A stretch of 64,000 nucleotides of DNA from Venturia oleaginea (Eukaryota > Ascomycota > Dothideomycetes > Venturiales > Venturiaceae). Of this stretch, positions 9,354 through 20,657 are shown one piece after another. The stretch lies in NCBI GenBank assembly GCA_013176395.1, contig JABMLP010000005.1, positions 1,054,001 to 1,118,000 of the forward strand, given 5' to 3'. Below the pieces are notes generated by a model. It had not been told where the DNA came from. It saw nothing but the letters and a program-made list of their open reading frames with translations, and made no database searches. A program made the position numbers and the translations under genes. How positions within the stretch are numbered: the stretch's first letter is position 1; the number at the start of each line of letters is the position of its first letter.

Positions 9354-10313
9354 ATGCCACTCATCATCAAATTCATTATCTCATTATCGACCATTGCCCA
9401 GGCGCACATGCAATTATATTTTCCCACACCATTCAACGCTTCTAATAATCCGCATACATACGGGGCACCAGATAATCAGCTACACTACCCTTACAACTGC
9501 TGTGGTCGCAAAACCGAGTTTCCATGTCGTGGGTATTTGAACCTCCTCGGGACACCTGCCGGAGCCTCAACAGCGATATGGGCACCAGGAAGCCATCAAA
9601 ATTGGAGCTTGGTTGGTCCAGGTAAGCATGATCAACAATTTCATAGAGAAACACCTGCTGATAAATTTGTTGTAGCTCCATTAGGAGGCACCCACTACGG
9701 CGGCTCATGTCAGATCGGCTTTTCAATAGACAAAGGCAAATCATTTCGAACGGTCGTCAGCTACGAAGGGAATTGTCCTCATCGTAACGGCGGTGAAGAT
9801 ACTTCGGGTCAGACGTTCAATTTCACGGTTCCTCACGATTTGCCTAGTGGTGAGGCTGTGTTTGCTTGGACGTGGGTTAATCGCGAGCAGGAATTGAATA
9901 TGAATTGTGCTGCTGTGACGATTTCTGACGACAAGGGTGGGAAACATCAGTATCCAGCAGGGACGAAGACGAGTCTTGATCGTGAGGTCATTAATGGGAT
10001 GTCGGCCTTGACAACGACGACGGTTGTTGTGACGAAAACGGTGTTTGAGTGTGGACATTTGGCCACGAACCTAAACGGCACATTATCAACGTACTCCAAT
10101 ATTTTTAGGTCATCAACTTCGACGTTAAGCCAGACATATTCTATGGCATTCAACGATCGTCCTCAAATGTTCATTGCTGAGATTGGGCATGGTTGTTTCA
10201 CCCCAAAGAGCGACGCAGAGCTGAAATTTCCCGAGCCAGGAACAGATATGGAGGAGGGTGATGGGATGTATCCGCTGAGATTGCCTGTTGGAAACTGTTC
10301 TGCGCCTATCTGA
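9354..10313 (+). CDS. AA11-like lytic polysaccharide monooxygenase
   Basis: Copper-dependent oxidase family acting outside the cell; characterised AA11 members cleave chitin. The ATG at 9354 gives a 17-residue signal peptide (PLIIKFIISLSTIAQA) whose cleavage exposes His18 as the N-terminal histidine of the copper brace, followed by MQLYFPTPF. The second brace histidine is His96 in GGTHYGGSCQI. Family Cys residues and the AWTWVNR segment are present. A 54-bp in-frame intron (9622-9675, GTAAGC...TTGTAG) is likely, giving 301 aa; unspliced, the frame stays open. Oddity: the position that in AA11 usually reads MYMNC, supplying the axial Tyr, reads LNMNC here (Asn164). The C-terminal part is unlike any binding module I know. 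The family is clear; activity is uncertain. Confidence 0.85.
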   Translation: MPLIIKFIISLSTIAQAHMQLYFPTPFNASNNPHTYGAPDNQLHYPYNCCGRKTEFPCRGYLNLLGTPAGASTAIWAPGSHQNWSLVGPGKHDQQFHRETPADKFVVAPLGGTHYGGSCQIGFSIDKGKSFRTVVSYEGNCPHRNGGEDTSGQTFNFTVPHDLPSGEAVFAWTWVNREQELNMNCAAVTISDDKGGKHQYPAGTKTSLDREVINGMSALTTTTVVVTKTVFECGHLATNLNGTLSTYSNIFRSSTSTLSQTYSMAFNDRPQMFIAEIGHGCFTPKSDAELKFPEPGTDMEEGDGMYPLRLPVGNCSAPI

Positions 10314-10590
10314 GTGACGAGACGTCTTTTTACTCATACCTGTTTTCCCGACGCGAGTTGTGTAGATCAGTCCATTCGATACAAACAGCTGATTGTGCTT
10401 CTCCTCTGCGTCGAATACTTTATGACGAGAAATCATGGCACTTACTGTATGTTCCAAGAATAATTCGGGGATCTTTGGCTACTGACATGTCTAGCCACGT
10501 GATGCTGCCCAATGGGGCAAGGGTCCTCTCAACTTCGACTCCCAAGTCTCAAGTCCATTCTTCATCCCCACAACATCAAGGAAAGGCACA

Positions 10591-11488
10591 ATGCCGACCA
10601 CGCGAAGCGTAAAGCGTGCTAAGAGAACTCTCGACTTCCTGTCTTTGCCTGCCATGAGTCGCATGTCGAGAGCTTATAGTACTCGAAACTAATTTGCAAC
10701 GCGCAGGAATTGAGAATTGAAATTTATCGCATCCACATTGGAAAGATCTTTATTCTCACAAATTTTAAAAGCAAGAAGAATAGACAGCAGCTTCGAGAGT
10801 CCAAGGAAAAAATCACTTACGTCGTTGGACCCAAAAGAGTGCGCAAAAATGGCCTAGCTCTTCTACATGTCAATCAGCAAATGTACACTGAGGCATCTGC
10901 TACTTTATTCCGCGAAATTGTCCCACGCTTCGACCTCTTCGAATACGTCCAAGCTCCGAAGTCCGACTAAGGAAATTTGTTGCTTGGAACACTTTATGAC
11001 GAAAACACCAGCATGCCGCTCAAAATGCTCTACAAGCCCCACCTCGCAAATTCTCGTTGCTTCTTATCTTACGATCTCGAATACTTGGCTCGATTCAGTC
11101 ATTTACGTCTCAGGGTCCATGTCGGACCACAATTCAACACAGCCCGAGACCACAACGCGTTACAAGCAGCACTGCGCCCTTACCAGGTCGCACTCACCAA
11201 GGAAAATAAAACAAACCCCTTGCCATCATGCTTGGAATGGAGCCTCAGCGCTTGTTTTAAGCAAGAATCAGAAGACAAGTTCGCTTCACATCGATTGGCT
11301 GCATATTCTCCGATGTTCCGAATATGGCACTACGCTCTTCAGATTATGAATTCGACGGCGGAGACGCCTTATTCACACGAGTAAGTGACGATAATCCCGA
11401 CTGTTGGTTTTGGGACAATCTTGGTGAGGGAAAGCGTGGTAATTTCGAAGTGGTGGATATGGACGGTTACGAGTCTGATCTGACATGA
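10591..11488 (+). pseudogene. Decayed 2EXR/F-box-type gene
   Basis: Exon 1 (10591-10653) encodes MPTTRSVKRAKRTLDFLSLPA. Exon 2 from 10707 encodes ELRIEIYRIHIG. Joined, they give the canonical LPAELRIEIYR start of this large fungal family. The required donor at 10654 reads ATGAGT instead of GTGAGT, while branch-like CTAAT and CGCAG acceptor remain. Further on, QQMYTEASATLF is the usual second motif. A TAA at 10968-10970 interrupts the frame, which then continues open (LLGTLYDENTSM...HLRLRVHVG). A frame change near 11330 is needed to reach the tail DNPDCWFWDNLGE, ending at TGA 11486-11488. The three lesions indicate a pseudogene. The function of intact relatives is poorly known. Confidence 0.7.
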
Positions 11489-12505
11489 GCTCGACCCTTT
11501 GGCGGTCACCAAGCGTATTATCGGAGAACGAATCAGACAGCGAAGATCTAGTACTCCCAGCTGCCACTGCCACTCGATATCTTACCAGATAGCGCTCTGC
11601 ACGACCACCACCTCCAACTTGCCTAGTTCCGTGAAGCTTTTGGTAGTCGTCCATCAAGCCGAATGTCTGGTTGAGGGTAGTGGAGAAGGACTACCACATG
11701 ATTTGGAAAGCACCAGGACAAAGCCAGCCAGCCTTGCCTCTCAAGATACGCAGGTTTGTAAATTAGTACTCTCCTTCGCTCAACCAACCATCATATCTGA
11801 CAACTACACGATCAGCTCCTGAGACCTGCTCACGAAACCTCCTTTCTACACACAAGAGTCGACCCGATTTTGGCGGAAATGGAGGACGAAGCCATGATGT
11901 GGGAAGGACAAGAGGAACAAAACTCACCTCCAGGTGCTTTTCTCCCCAGAACCCGGATTTAGTCTCATCATGTTAATATTTTCCTTCACCCAATCAATCG
12001 TCACATCTAAGAATCACACTTACCAGCAACCCGCTCGCATACACTCCGCACATTTCAACCAGTCCAAAAAGCCATACACACCCGTCAAAAAAACCCATTT
12101 TCAAGTCTCGTCAAATATCAAGTAATAATAGCGGGTCAACATGTTATCATTTGAACAAAAGGCATTGATTGACATTTGTCTACATTCCCTTTGACATCAT
12201 TTCAATAGATCATCCTGCATTCAACCGTATCATCATGTCCAGCATGTCCAGCATGCACACATACCCGTACCAATAACTCCAGTTGCCATGCTGCAACGTA
12301 CGATACCATCCTTGAACCAGCAGATGACCTTCCAATGCCTGATTCGTAACCCGTCTAAACCCGTTAGCACTTTTCTTTTCTTTGCATTTGTTTTCTGTTC
12401 AAACCAGGACAATGCATTTCGATGCCCCTCTCAGACCTTCCAGGGCAGGACATCAGCATCCCAGGATCTGTTTTCATCAGGTATCCCCGACAAAAGAGCA
12501 TCGTC
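11489..12505. other. Intergenic, AT-richer stretch
   Basis: No supported gene. Contains a short triple repeat around 12236-12262 (CATGTCCAG units). It is the 3' flank of the OMP decarboxylase gene. Confidence 0.5.
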
Positions 12506-13951
12506 TCACGATGTTCTGGGCTGATTCTGTCCAACCCTCTCCTCATAAGCCTCCCAGGCCGCTTTCCTGAACCTCTCAGCCTCCGCTTGTCTATCTTGAG
12601 CATTGAGAATGCCTCTCCCAACAATGACCACATCCACACCCTTCTCCAACACCACGTACCGGGGGTCATTGTATTGCTGACCCTTTCCATCACCTTTCCA
12701 AGCATCTCCCTCCGTCCCAGGAGATGGCAGAGAAACACCCGGTGTCATGGTAATGAAATTGTCCCCTTCCTCAGAGTTTAGAGAGTGTTGCGCGATGAAA
12801 CCCAACACGAAATCGGGTTGTTGCCGTGCCATTGCGAGACATTGTTGTGTGTATGTTCCTGTCAGAAGATTGCCTTCTGAGCTCATTTCTGCTAGTAGAA
12901 GAAGTCCTCTCAAGTAAGGCGTTGGTCGTAATTTTGCCAGCGCATCGGATTGCGTGGGTTCAGGGCCGAAGGTAGGTACGTGGGTGGGACTTATGGGTTC
13001 GGTCGTTGTGTGAATCGTCGTGCTCAGAGATATGACCGATGATTTCCTCTTCTCTCTGTGAGACGTGTCATCCACACTTAGTCCATTCGTGTGTCCCTTG
13101 GGCAAACCCACGCCATTTTCTAGGCCAGTCTGGTGTATGACGCCGTTTGTCCAGGCTTCCGGGTTTATTGAGGAATGGTCGTCTGCTAGGATCTCGTATT
13201 CATCGTCGGTCGTTTCATTCTCGTCTATCGATGATGTGCCGCCGGAGATCTCGGTGCAGACGGTGGAGTTGTAGGTGTTTATTGTCTTTTGGGCTGCGGC
13301 TTTGAGGGAGGAAATGATGGCTGGGCCTGGGAATATGTGCGCATTTGTAATCTCGGCCCATTTTGCGATTTGGAGAGGACCGGAAGTATATTGTTTTTGT
13401 ACTGTGCCTGTGAAGTCTTGTCAGTATTTCGTTCTGTAGCCTGTATGCGAGCGAGAACAGTGTTTTAGCTTGTCCCATACCCAGAAGCGTGAATATGTTC
13501 GAGCCCACCCAAATCCGCTTCACGGAAATTACGATTTTGAGTGTACTCAAGTATCACATGTTTAGCCACTCTTCTCGTCTAGCGATGACGCGTTGCAGTT
13601 GTGAGATTGTATAGCAAGAAGAGAGTGCGACATACTTCCAATGTCACCAAATTTTCTATCTTCAAAGATGAGGAATCTCTTCCTGCTCGCAACGTCTCTC
13701 AGGCCTCTGACAGTCCTGTCACTCCAGTCGTCAATGATATCCGCGTGGGTTTTCAGAATGCATATCGAATCGCCTACTTCCTCGGCGACAGAGAGGAGCT
13801 CAGCAGTGGTTGAAACATCGGCTGAGACACAAAGGTTGGTCTTCTTGAGCGCAATGAGATGGAGGAGGTATATTTGGAGGGGAGAGGTGTATGGGAGCGC
13901 GGCGCGATCTTCGTACGACGTGTAGTAAGTGGCATGGCGTTCTGGCGTCAT
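12506..13951 (-). CDS. URA3/pyrG: Orotidine-5'-phosphate decarboxylase
   Basis: Catalyses OMP to UMP, the last step of de novo pyrimidine synthesis, in the cytosol. Two exons (13951-13636 and 13407-12506) with a 228-bp intron of phase 1 give 405 aa. Family signatures: KKTNLCVSADV (strand 1, substrate-binding Asp), CILKTHADII (Lys), FEDRKFGDIG with catalytic Asp98-x-Lys100-x-x-Asp103, PYLRGLLLLAEMSS, and VVIVGRGI at the phosphate site. The intron falls exactly after FGDIG and the second exon resumes with STVQKQYTSG, the expected continuation. Between about residues 145 and 250 is a long low-complexity insertion (Ser/Thr/Glu-rich), as known in the longer pyr4-type enzymes of some ascomycetes. 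The ATG at 13951 is the first in-frame ATG. The total is somewhat longer than the roughly 270 aa of yeast URA3. Confidence 0.93.
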
Positions 13952-15421
13952 GTTGCTTTGGGTATTGTCGTGTTTGTGGGGATGTCGATGTCGATGTCGA
14001 TGATCAGCCAAAAGAAAGTGTCTTATTATATGGGGGAATCTTGTCGTTTAATCTGTGCTTGGTACTGTTTGATGATCTGGACTCCATGACTAGTACTGGG
14101 AAAACACGGGCCCCGGTTCCGATTGGAATTCTTAAGAAAATTTGAATTTCGCCACGGAAGCCACCACACAAGCCAACTGGATGTCTTGATCCCTCCTACT
14201 GTCGGCACTCGGCACCACCGTAGAGTCTGTGGTCAAGACTCAAGACATTTCTTATATTCCCATGTTTCTCTGCTTCCACCTGCCAGCCAAACGAGACGAC
14301 ATTCGAAATCGCAAACACACTTCGGTTCCCGTTCTCTGGGCCAGTAACCGGAATATCTTGGACCGGATCAGGGACTTGGAATACCTGCAGACTCGGACTC
14401 ATCTCCTTCTCGGCTTCTCCTATTGAGATGACTGAGAGAATTCACTGACGGTCTTCTCCCCATTTGCGGGATTGCTCCTGCTTCTTACATCTATCTCTGC
14501 ACATTGCATGCATTGAAACTAGACTCGTCACATTATGGCAAAGATCAACTTCTTTTTACGTTGCGGAGAATTCCAGTCCAAGGCAGGACTTGTTGATGGG
14601 TAAGGATTACCTTCAACTAATTTTGAATGCAAGACTGCTCGTTCGATGCCATCGCACTTCGCCGCTCATTGGAAGTCTGGAAGACATTTCTTTTACAGAC
14701 GGGATCTTCAAGATTCAACTCCACCATGAAGGTATATATCGCTTTTGATGTAAAATGCAATATTCCCAAACACAGTGACAAGCAAAGACAGCGACAGCCT
14801 CACCAATCACAGCCATGCCGATCCTCCTTGAACAGTAAATTACAACGAGACATTATCTGCAGTGCTTATTCGTTCTGACCCGCAGCAGCCTCTTGACCGT
14901 TGACTCGTACTCGTCGTATGGGCATAGAAACATATGGCGACTCTAGCCATTGCATTCCTGATTAGTCTGCCCAAATTTAGTCCATACCAGGGTGGATGCG
15001 ATCCATGATCGTACCATGAAGTTTCTTGCCAATGCTTGCTTTGCTAATTTCCAGCGCGGCTCATCCGAAGGCCTCGGGTTTTGGTCACTCGGCTTCGGCC
15101 GGATGCTCCATTGCTCGGAGCTCGGAGAGTCGACATTCCGTATGCCGCTGATTTCTCATCGCGGAATTCGACCGTGATGCTTCAGCACCTTAGAACTACG
15201 AAAGCTAAACAGCAACAGCAATTCAAAACAACCATGCCACTCTTACAGAAGAGACTTAATTGCCCTGCTCCTGCCATCCCTCCAACATGCTCATGCGAAA
15301 GCTTTGGTTGAAATCATCGCCTCTTCTGCTTCTAACACGTCCCACTTTATCTTTCGACCTTCTCTTCGCCTTTAACTATCAATACTTCAGCCTCCAAGAA
15401 CCCTTCCAATACACCGAAAAC
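13952..15421. other. Divergent intergenic region between URA3-type and DODA-type genes
   Basis: Holds both 5' regions. Near the URA3-type start there is a GATGTC/GATGTCGATG short repeat (13980-14002). No additional gene is supported, although an in-frame ATG at 15287 could extend the dioxygenase. Confidence 0.5.
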
Positions 15422-16443
15422 ATGACAAAAGGAGCCGTTATCTCATTCGCCCACGGCGGAGGCCCACTGCCTCTTCTCGACGACCCCATGCACAAAGACA
15501 TCATCTCTTCCTTGAAGAATCGCGTCCCCAAGATTCTACGGCTCGATACACCAAAGGCACCAAGGGCTATCATACTGGTGACGGCGCATTGGAGCGAGAG
15601 GGTCCCTACCATCTCGAGTGCAGTTCGGCATGAGCTTTATTATGATTATTATGGATTCCCGCCTGAGACGTATAAGCTGAAATACGACGCGCCTGGTAGT
15701 CCGGCTGTTGCAAAGGAGGTATTTGACGCACTTCAAACTGCGGGATTCAAGCCCGATACAGATGGCGAGAGAGGTTCGTGACCTTCTCCTTCTTCATTTA
15801 AATGGCGTCAGTCCTAGACTTGCCACCTGTTCTCCAAAGTATAGATTGATACTGCGCGAAACCACCAACTCTCCAAGCATACATGCCACTCTCCTTCTCC
15901 CTCCAAAAGCCATCCAGCTCCATCGGGGACCTCAGACCTTTACACGCAAACTAACAAAACACAGGTTGGGACCACGGAGTCTTCGTCCCCATGCTCCTCG
16001 TAAATCCAAAAGCCAACATCCCAATTATTCAACTCAGCGTCCTCTCCTTCGAAGACCCTGCCACACATCTAAAAATGGGAGAAACCCTCCAAGCCCTCCG
16101 CAACTCCAACATCGCAATCATAGGCTCTGGCTTCTCCTCCTTCCACAACTTACGGTTATGGTCCACAGGTATCTTCGATGATCCTGCTTTCCGCAGGCGA
16201 AACGAAGCTTGGAATATGGCTGTCAAGGCCGCGATCGAGGAGGAGGATGTGAAGAAGAGAGGAGAGAAATTGGAGGGCTGGAGGGGTTTCGAGAATGCGT
16301 ATGAGATGCATCCAAGGGGTGGTGCTGAGCATTTTTTGCCGCTGATTGTTTGTGCGGGCGCTGGTGGGAAGGGGAAAGCGAAGAGTTACACGGATAAAAT
16401 GATGGGAATGGATATATATTCCTTCTACTGGGATGAAGAGTAG
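15422..16443 (+). CDS. Class III extradiol dioxygenase, LigB/DODA-type
   Basis: Metal-dependent ring-cleaving dioxygenase family (4,5-DOPA extradiol dioxygenase-like). Two exons (15422-15773, 15965-16443) with a 191-bp intron of phase 1 give 276 aa, the usual size. The join restores ERGWDHGVFVPM. Metal-site and active-site motifs: AHGGGPLPLL near the N terminus, VTAHWSE, GWDHGVF and GGAEHFLPLIV near the C terminus. The donor GTTCGT is weak but the phase and motif fit leave little doubt. An in-frame ATG at 15287 would add 45 residues with a hydrophobic/basic start. The substrate cannot be inferred, and no pigment cluster surrounds it. Confidence 0.88.
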
Positions 16444-17605
16444 TTTTTTGCTCTCGGAATTTGGAAAGCAAGATCTTTTTCTGGTGGCTCTTTTAACCTT
16501 GATTGAACGACTCCTCGCCGATGCGAGAGTAAGATGTCAACTCGGTGTCGTATCAGGCTGTCCTTGTGCCTTCGTTCTTGTATACCTGATCAAGGGTATA
16601 CTTGTTCGACACGCTCTGACGATATTTTAAACGATGGATTTGAAGTAGCCAACTGATGGCGCCCTCGTTCTCTATATCATTACATTTAGATGATTGTATT
16701 CCTCCGTTTCGCTGAAATTCGAACAAAGAAGTCGCTAGGTCTAACAACATGTATCAATCGATATAGCAGGCGAGAAATAGGAATTGATTTCCACATTCAT
16801 ACCGGCTTATCGAAACGGAAGGTCGTCACTGTAATGTAATGGTGTGGAATATTTGTTGCCTCAAGCTCTATGTGCGTGATTACCCACTGTAACTAAGATG
16901 TCAAAACGATGAACAATGGTGTTATGGTATGGCGACACGTATTTACTATACTGGGTAGAGGAAGTGATACAAACTAGAAAAAAAAAAAAAAAAAAAAAAA
17001 AAACGAAAAATCCTTTCGAGATTTGTGCTGAGCTACATACTTTGATCGTCAAGACAATATCTAGTAGAAGATCCTGCAAGGTATTGTTTGTTCATGGAAA
17101 TCACGCTCAGATGAGCGGTCCAATGTTGGTTCTTCTCAATTTCCATGAACCCATTTCTTCGCCTGTGTTGTGTGTTGTCCCCGACGAACCTCCGGATATG
17201 ATGAGGTGAATGGGACTGCGACAACTTGGATCTAAATGATGGTTCGGGGGACGTTCTCGGTGGTGAGGTGTGCAAGAACAACAAATACAGCCAAGGACGC
17301 CACCGTCGAGTTGAAGTTGTATGCCATATGAGTGCCTCTGTTATACGTTCGGTCAACATCATCATCATCACTGACATACTTTCAGCATCAAACGAGTTAC
17401 CGAAGTGAAAGACAATCACACTCACAACACGTCAACTTCAACCGTGCAGGGAGCGTCCGAATGAGACACCCATTGGCCCCAAGCGAATATTAGTCGGGTG
17501 TGTTGTGCAGCCATGCAGAGCTGTAACATGACTCGTAGATTTGGAGTGCAAGACATTGGCCAAATCATCCGTCGAAATACTATTACGCGCCACTTGATTT
17601 TTGAG
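16444..17605. other. Convergent intergenic region with a poly(A) run
   Basis: Lies between the 3' ends of the dioxygenase and the K+ transporter. Contains a run of about 26 A at 16978-17003 and no supported gene. The A run has no flanking duplication that I could find, so it is not assigned to an element. Confidence 0.5.
16978..17003 (+). repeat. Poly(A) mononucleotide run
   Basis: About 26 consecutive A bases in the convergent intergenic region. Confidence 0.9.
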
Positions 17606-19878
17606 CTATAAAATCAGGTCAAGCCTCGGCCTCTCATCCTCATCAATACTTCTCTCCTTTTCTTTCCCCTTCCCAGACGACGAATTCTCACCACCCCCAT
17701 CACTCTCAGGCTCCACCCCATGCATAATAATACCCGCATCCTCCTCCCTCCTAACCTCTGCTTCGTCCTTCTCGTACTGTGGAAAAGACCCATTATAACT
17801 CTTATCCATTTTCTTCATCAAACTCTCCCCAGGCAGCAAAATGCTCCTGTCAATAGCAAGTGGTAGCCCTCTATGCCGTCCCCTAAGCATAACAGCCATG
17901 ATGATGACTTTACTAAGACTTTGAAACGCTCCAACGAGGGAATATTCATCATAACTGACGCCTGTACTAAGACCGACTGTTCCATAAGCGCTGGTGACTT
18001 CAAAAAGGATAGTAAAGATATCGAATCCATCTTCGCCTTTATTGATCTTGCCCCGCTCAATGATGCATATAAGGAACCAAGCTGCGAGTTGAAACCAGAT
18101 GTCATATGCTAACTGACGTCTTAAATGCGTTCCTATTCCACCTTGGCTTTTGGAGTCGCCCCGTTCGAGACCGATGGAGCGTTCTTCGTATGTATTTGTT
18201 TGACGGAGGGCCATGACGACGGGGTAGTTGGAGACGTACATAACGCCTACGTATGCTACCAGTAATGCTGGTGCGAGGTTGGAAAAGGAGATGATGTAGG
18301 CACCTGAGGTTCGAAGACCAGTTGCTTGAAAGAGACCGTCGAAGACGCGGGTGCCCCGGGGGATGTCTTCGACTTGTGGCATGCCTTGACAGATTAGATA
18401 AAAATGGTTTCAAGGAGTAGGACAAGACATACCGATGTTTAAAACTATGAACAGGATCCAGATGGTAATGTCGATACTTACTTGGATGAAGAGTAGGTAC
18501 CATGTCTCCTTGCTAGGGAAGAGGTAGAGGAAGCAACGCCTTGGGTGGTCTAAGAGGAACGAAAGAGTTTGTCGGACTCGTGATTCTGAGGGCGTACACT
18601 TTCGCAGGACCCATATTGCCAGGCGTAGAAAAATGGGGAACTGAGTGTTTCCGGCTACACTAAGCGTGCCTTGAAGGATCAGGATAAAGTAGAAGCCACG
18701 AAGAGGGATAAAGTTGGCATTTAGAAGATTGAGGCCACCGTTACAGAAACCTGATATAACCTAATAGACCCATTAATACCACGCATGAGCATGATTTTGG
18801 TTGTTTTACTTACCACGAAAAAACCATACCATCCGGGGTTGACGTTTCCAGGTTGAGCAGAATGCAAAACACCGACAACAGCTTTTCGATAGCAATATGG
18901 AACCAAGAAAGCCGTTCCCACAAGCAACCAGGTCATTTGGTAAGCGATCAGAACCCAAAGTAAGACTCCAAGAGCTCGGTATTCCACACCGCCCAGCTCC
19001 GAACGCTCATCCTCGCTGAGTGTCCTGAATCGACCTCGTTCGTCAAGATGAGGAATGAAAGAGAGATAAGAATGGTCTTTGGAGGTCCAGTCCAGGTTCG
19101 AAAACCTTGTGAAAGGGTAGCTCACTACTCTCTGAATTGCCTCGATTTCCCACGGCGCGGGTAACATTCCCATGCCAGTTTGATGATGGTGGCTGGTTGC
19201 CCGGGTCGTTTTCGGTCTCCGGACATCAGTGCTCCCTGGAACGAATCGTTTTCTCATGGCAGTGGAGGCCGAAGATTGCCCGGTGAGCTTGTGCATCAGT
19301 TCTTTTTTCTTTTTGGCTCTTTGGAGCTCAATATCGCTGACAATTTTTCGGGCGGCCTGGGAATTATCCACCATCGTCGCGAGTCTCCTTTTGAAGTATT
19401 TGCGGCGGATGGTGACTACGAAGATAGACACGAAAGTAACGCTGCCGATAAACATGAGGATGGCTAGTACTGCTTGCTGAAAAGCTGTAAGCGATCCAAG
19501 ATTAATGCTGGTCAGTCCTGTTGCACGTCAGATTACAAGTTGCTTCCAGTAAGGGAAATACACACCTGTAGTTGTCATGGCACTCGTGCACATGAATAAA
19601 GCGTCCACGTATCTCAGCTTGGAACCATTGATTTGAGTTGGATCATTCGCGATACCCTCTCCGTACACGATGACTGAAGTCACGACGATAGTGATAATAA
19701 AATAGAGCATATGGACGCGGTAGAAGTTCCATACAAAAACATCATTGAGAAGATATCTCTTGAACCATGTTTTGGCCTTCGCCGGATGCGACGAAGATTC
19801 CAAGTTTGCCCGCTCTTTCAGTTTGTCGTCTTTTGCACCTTCAGGATCATTGGTGGTATTGTCGCTTTCGTCGGCCAT
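17606..19878 (-). CDS. TRK-type potassium transporter
   Basis: Plasma-membrane K+ uptake protein of the Trk/Ktr/HKT superfamily. Four exons (19878-19566, 19517-18814, 18760-18433, 18384-17606) with introns of 48, 52 and 48 bp give 707 aa. The pore-loop motif pattern is repeated: the first around FMCSAMTTTG-LTSINL (split by intron 1), then SGFCNGGLNL, then GLFQATGLRTSG, then TSAYGTVGLSTG, each a K+-selectivity loop. Many hydrophobic segments lie between them (for example LYFIITIVVTSVIV, AVLAILMFIGSVTFVSIFVV). The usual long cytosolic loop of fungal TRK proteins sits after the second segment (RRKYFKRRLATMV...). The ATG at 19878 (MADESD) is the first true ATG. The C-terminal tail is acidic and serine-rich. 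Confidence 0.92.
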
Positions 19879-19939
19879 GGAGTGGTGATTCAACCAATTG
19901 GCTGTTTATGCTGAAACAAGAATGCCAGTTCAGTCCATT

Positions 19940-20320
19940 GTGACTGTCGGGGTGCTTCACGTTGTGGTGATACGGAAGCTCTGTCGAACGGTGGCATGGT
20001 GACTGACTTGTAGAAGAAGATACAGCGGGAAAGAGCTTTCTTTTGGCACGCGCGTCGCTATCTACCTTGGACGAACTTCTACACATGGATGCTGTGAGGT
20101 TGATCTCGGCCCTAAATGTGCAGTGGGGGTGCTTCTCGTTATAGGAGAAGTAATAAGAAAGCTCTTGCGAGCGGTGGCATAGTGACTGGTCTGTAGAAGA
20201 AGATAGGGGTACAGCGGGAAGAGTTTGCTTTTCGCACGGGCGTCACTATCTACCTTGGAGGAATTCCCACAAATGGATACTGTGAGGTTGGTCTCGGCCC
20301 TAAACGTGCAGTGGGTGTGA
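19940..20320. repeat. Imperfect tandem duplication upstream of the TRK gene
   Basis: Two copies of a roughly 183-bp unit, about 19940-20122 and 20123-20320. Shared blocks include GGTGGCAT(G/A)GTGACTG at 19990 and 20173, GTAGAAGAAGATA, CACTATCTACCTTGGA-type and GTGAGGTTG(A/G)TCTCGGCCCTAAA. Divergence is around 15-20% with small indels, so it is an old duplication. It lies 60-440 bp upstream of the transporter ATG. Confidence 0.75.
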
Positions 20321-20657
20321 GGTGGCAGTGCAGGCTGACATCATTCACTACCAAGGCGAGTCCGGCGTCTGGACAGACAAGTGAAGGTGCAAGTTTCCCA
20401 ATGAAATCCTTTGGATTGGAATGCAACATTGCTTTTGCCGATTAAGATGATTCACATGCATAAGTTCAGGGGACTCGTTGCAGCTCTTCATGGCAGAGTT
20501 AGACATCAAACAGTTTTGCTCCTAGTCCACCTCCGCGTAAACGGCGCTCTTAGTAAGTATCCCGAATATAGAATGCTCCATCCAATAGGAGTGCAGAAGA
20601 ACATACCAGCAAATTCAATCCACCACGCTTCAGACACTTTCATGATGATGCTCACAA
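20321..20657. other. Intergenic between TRK upstream repeat and SDR 3' end
   Basis: No ORF of interest. It is the 3' flank of the short-chain dehydrogenase. Confidence 0.5.

Noticed and set aside
16978..17003. Poly(A) run as the tail of a retroposed gene
   Set aside because: No coding remnant 5' of it and no flanking target duplication found.
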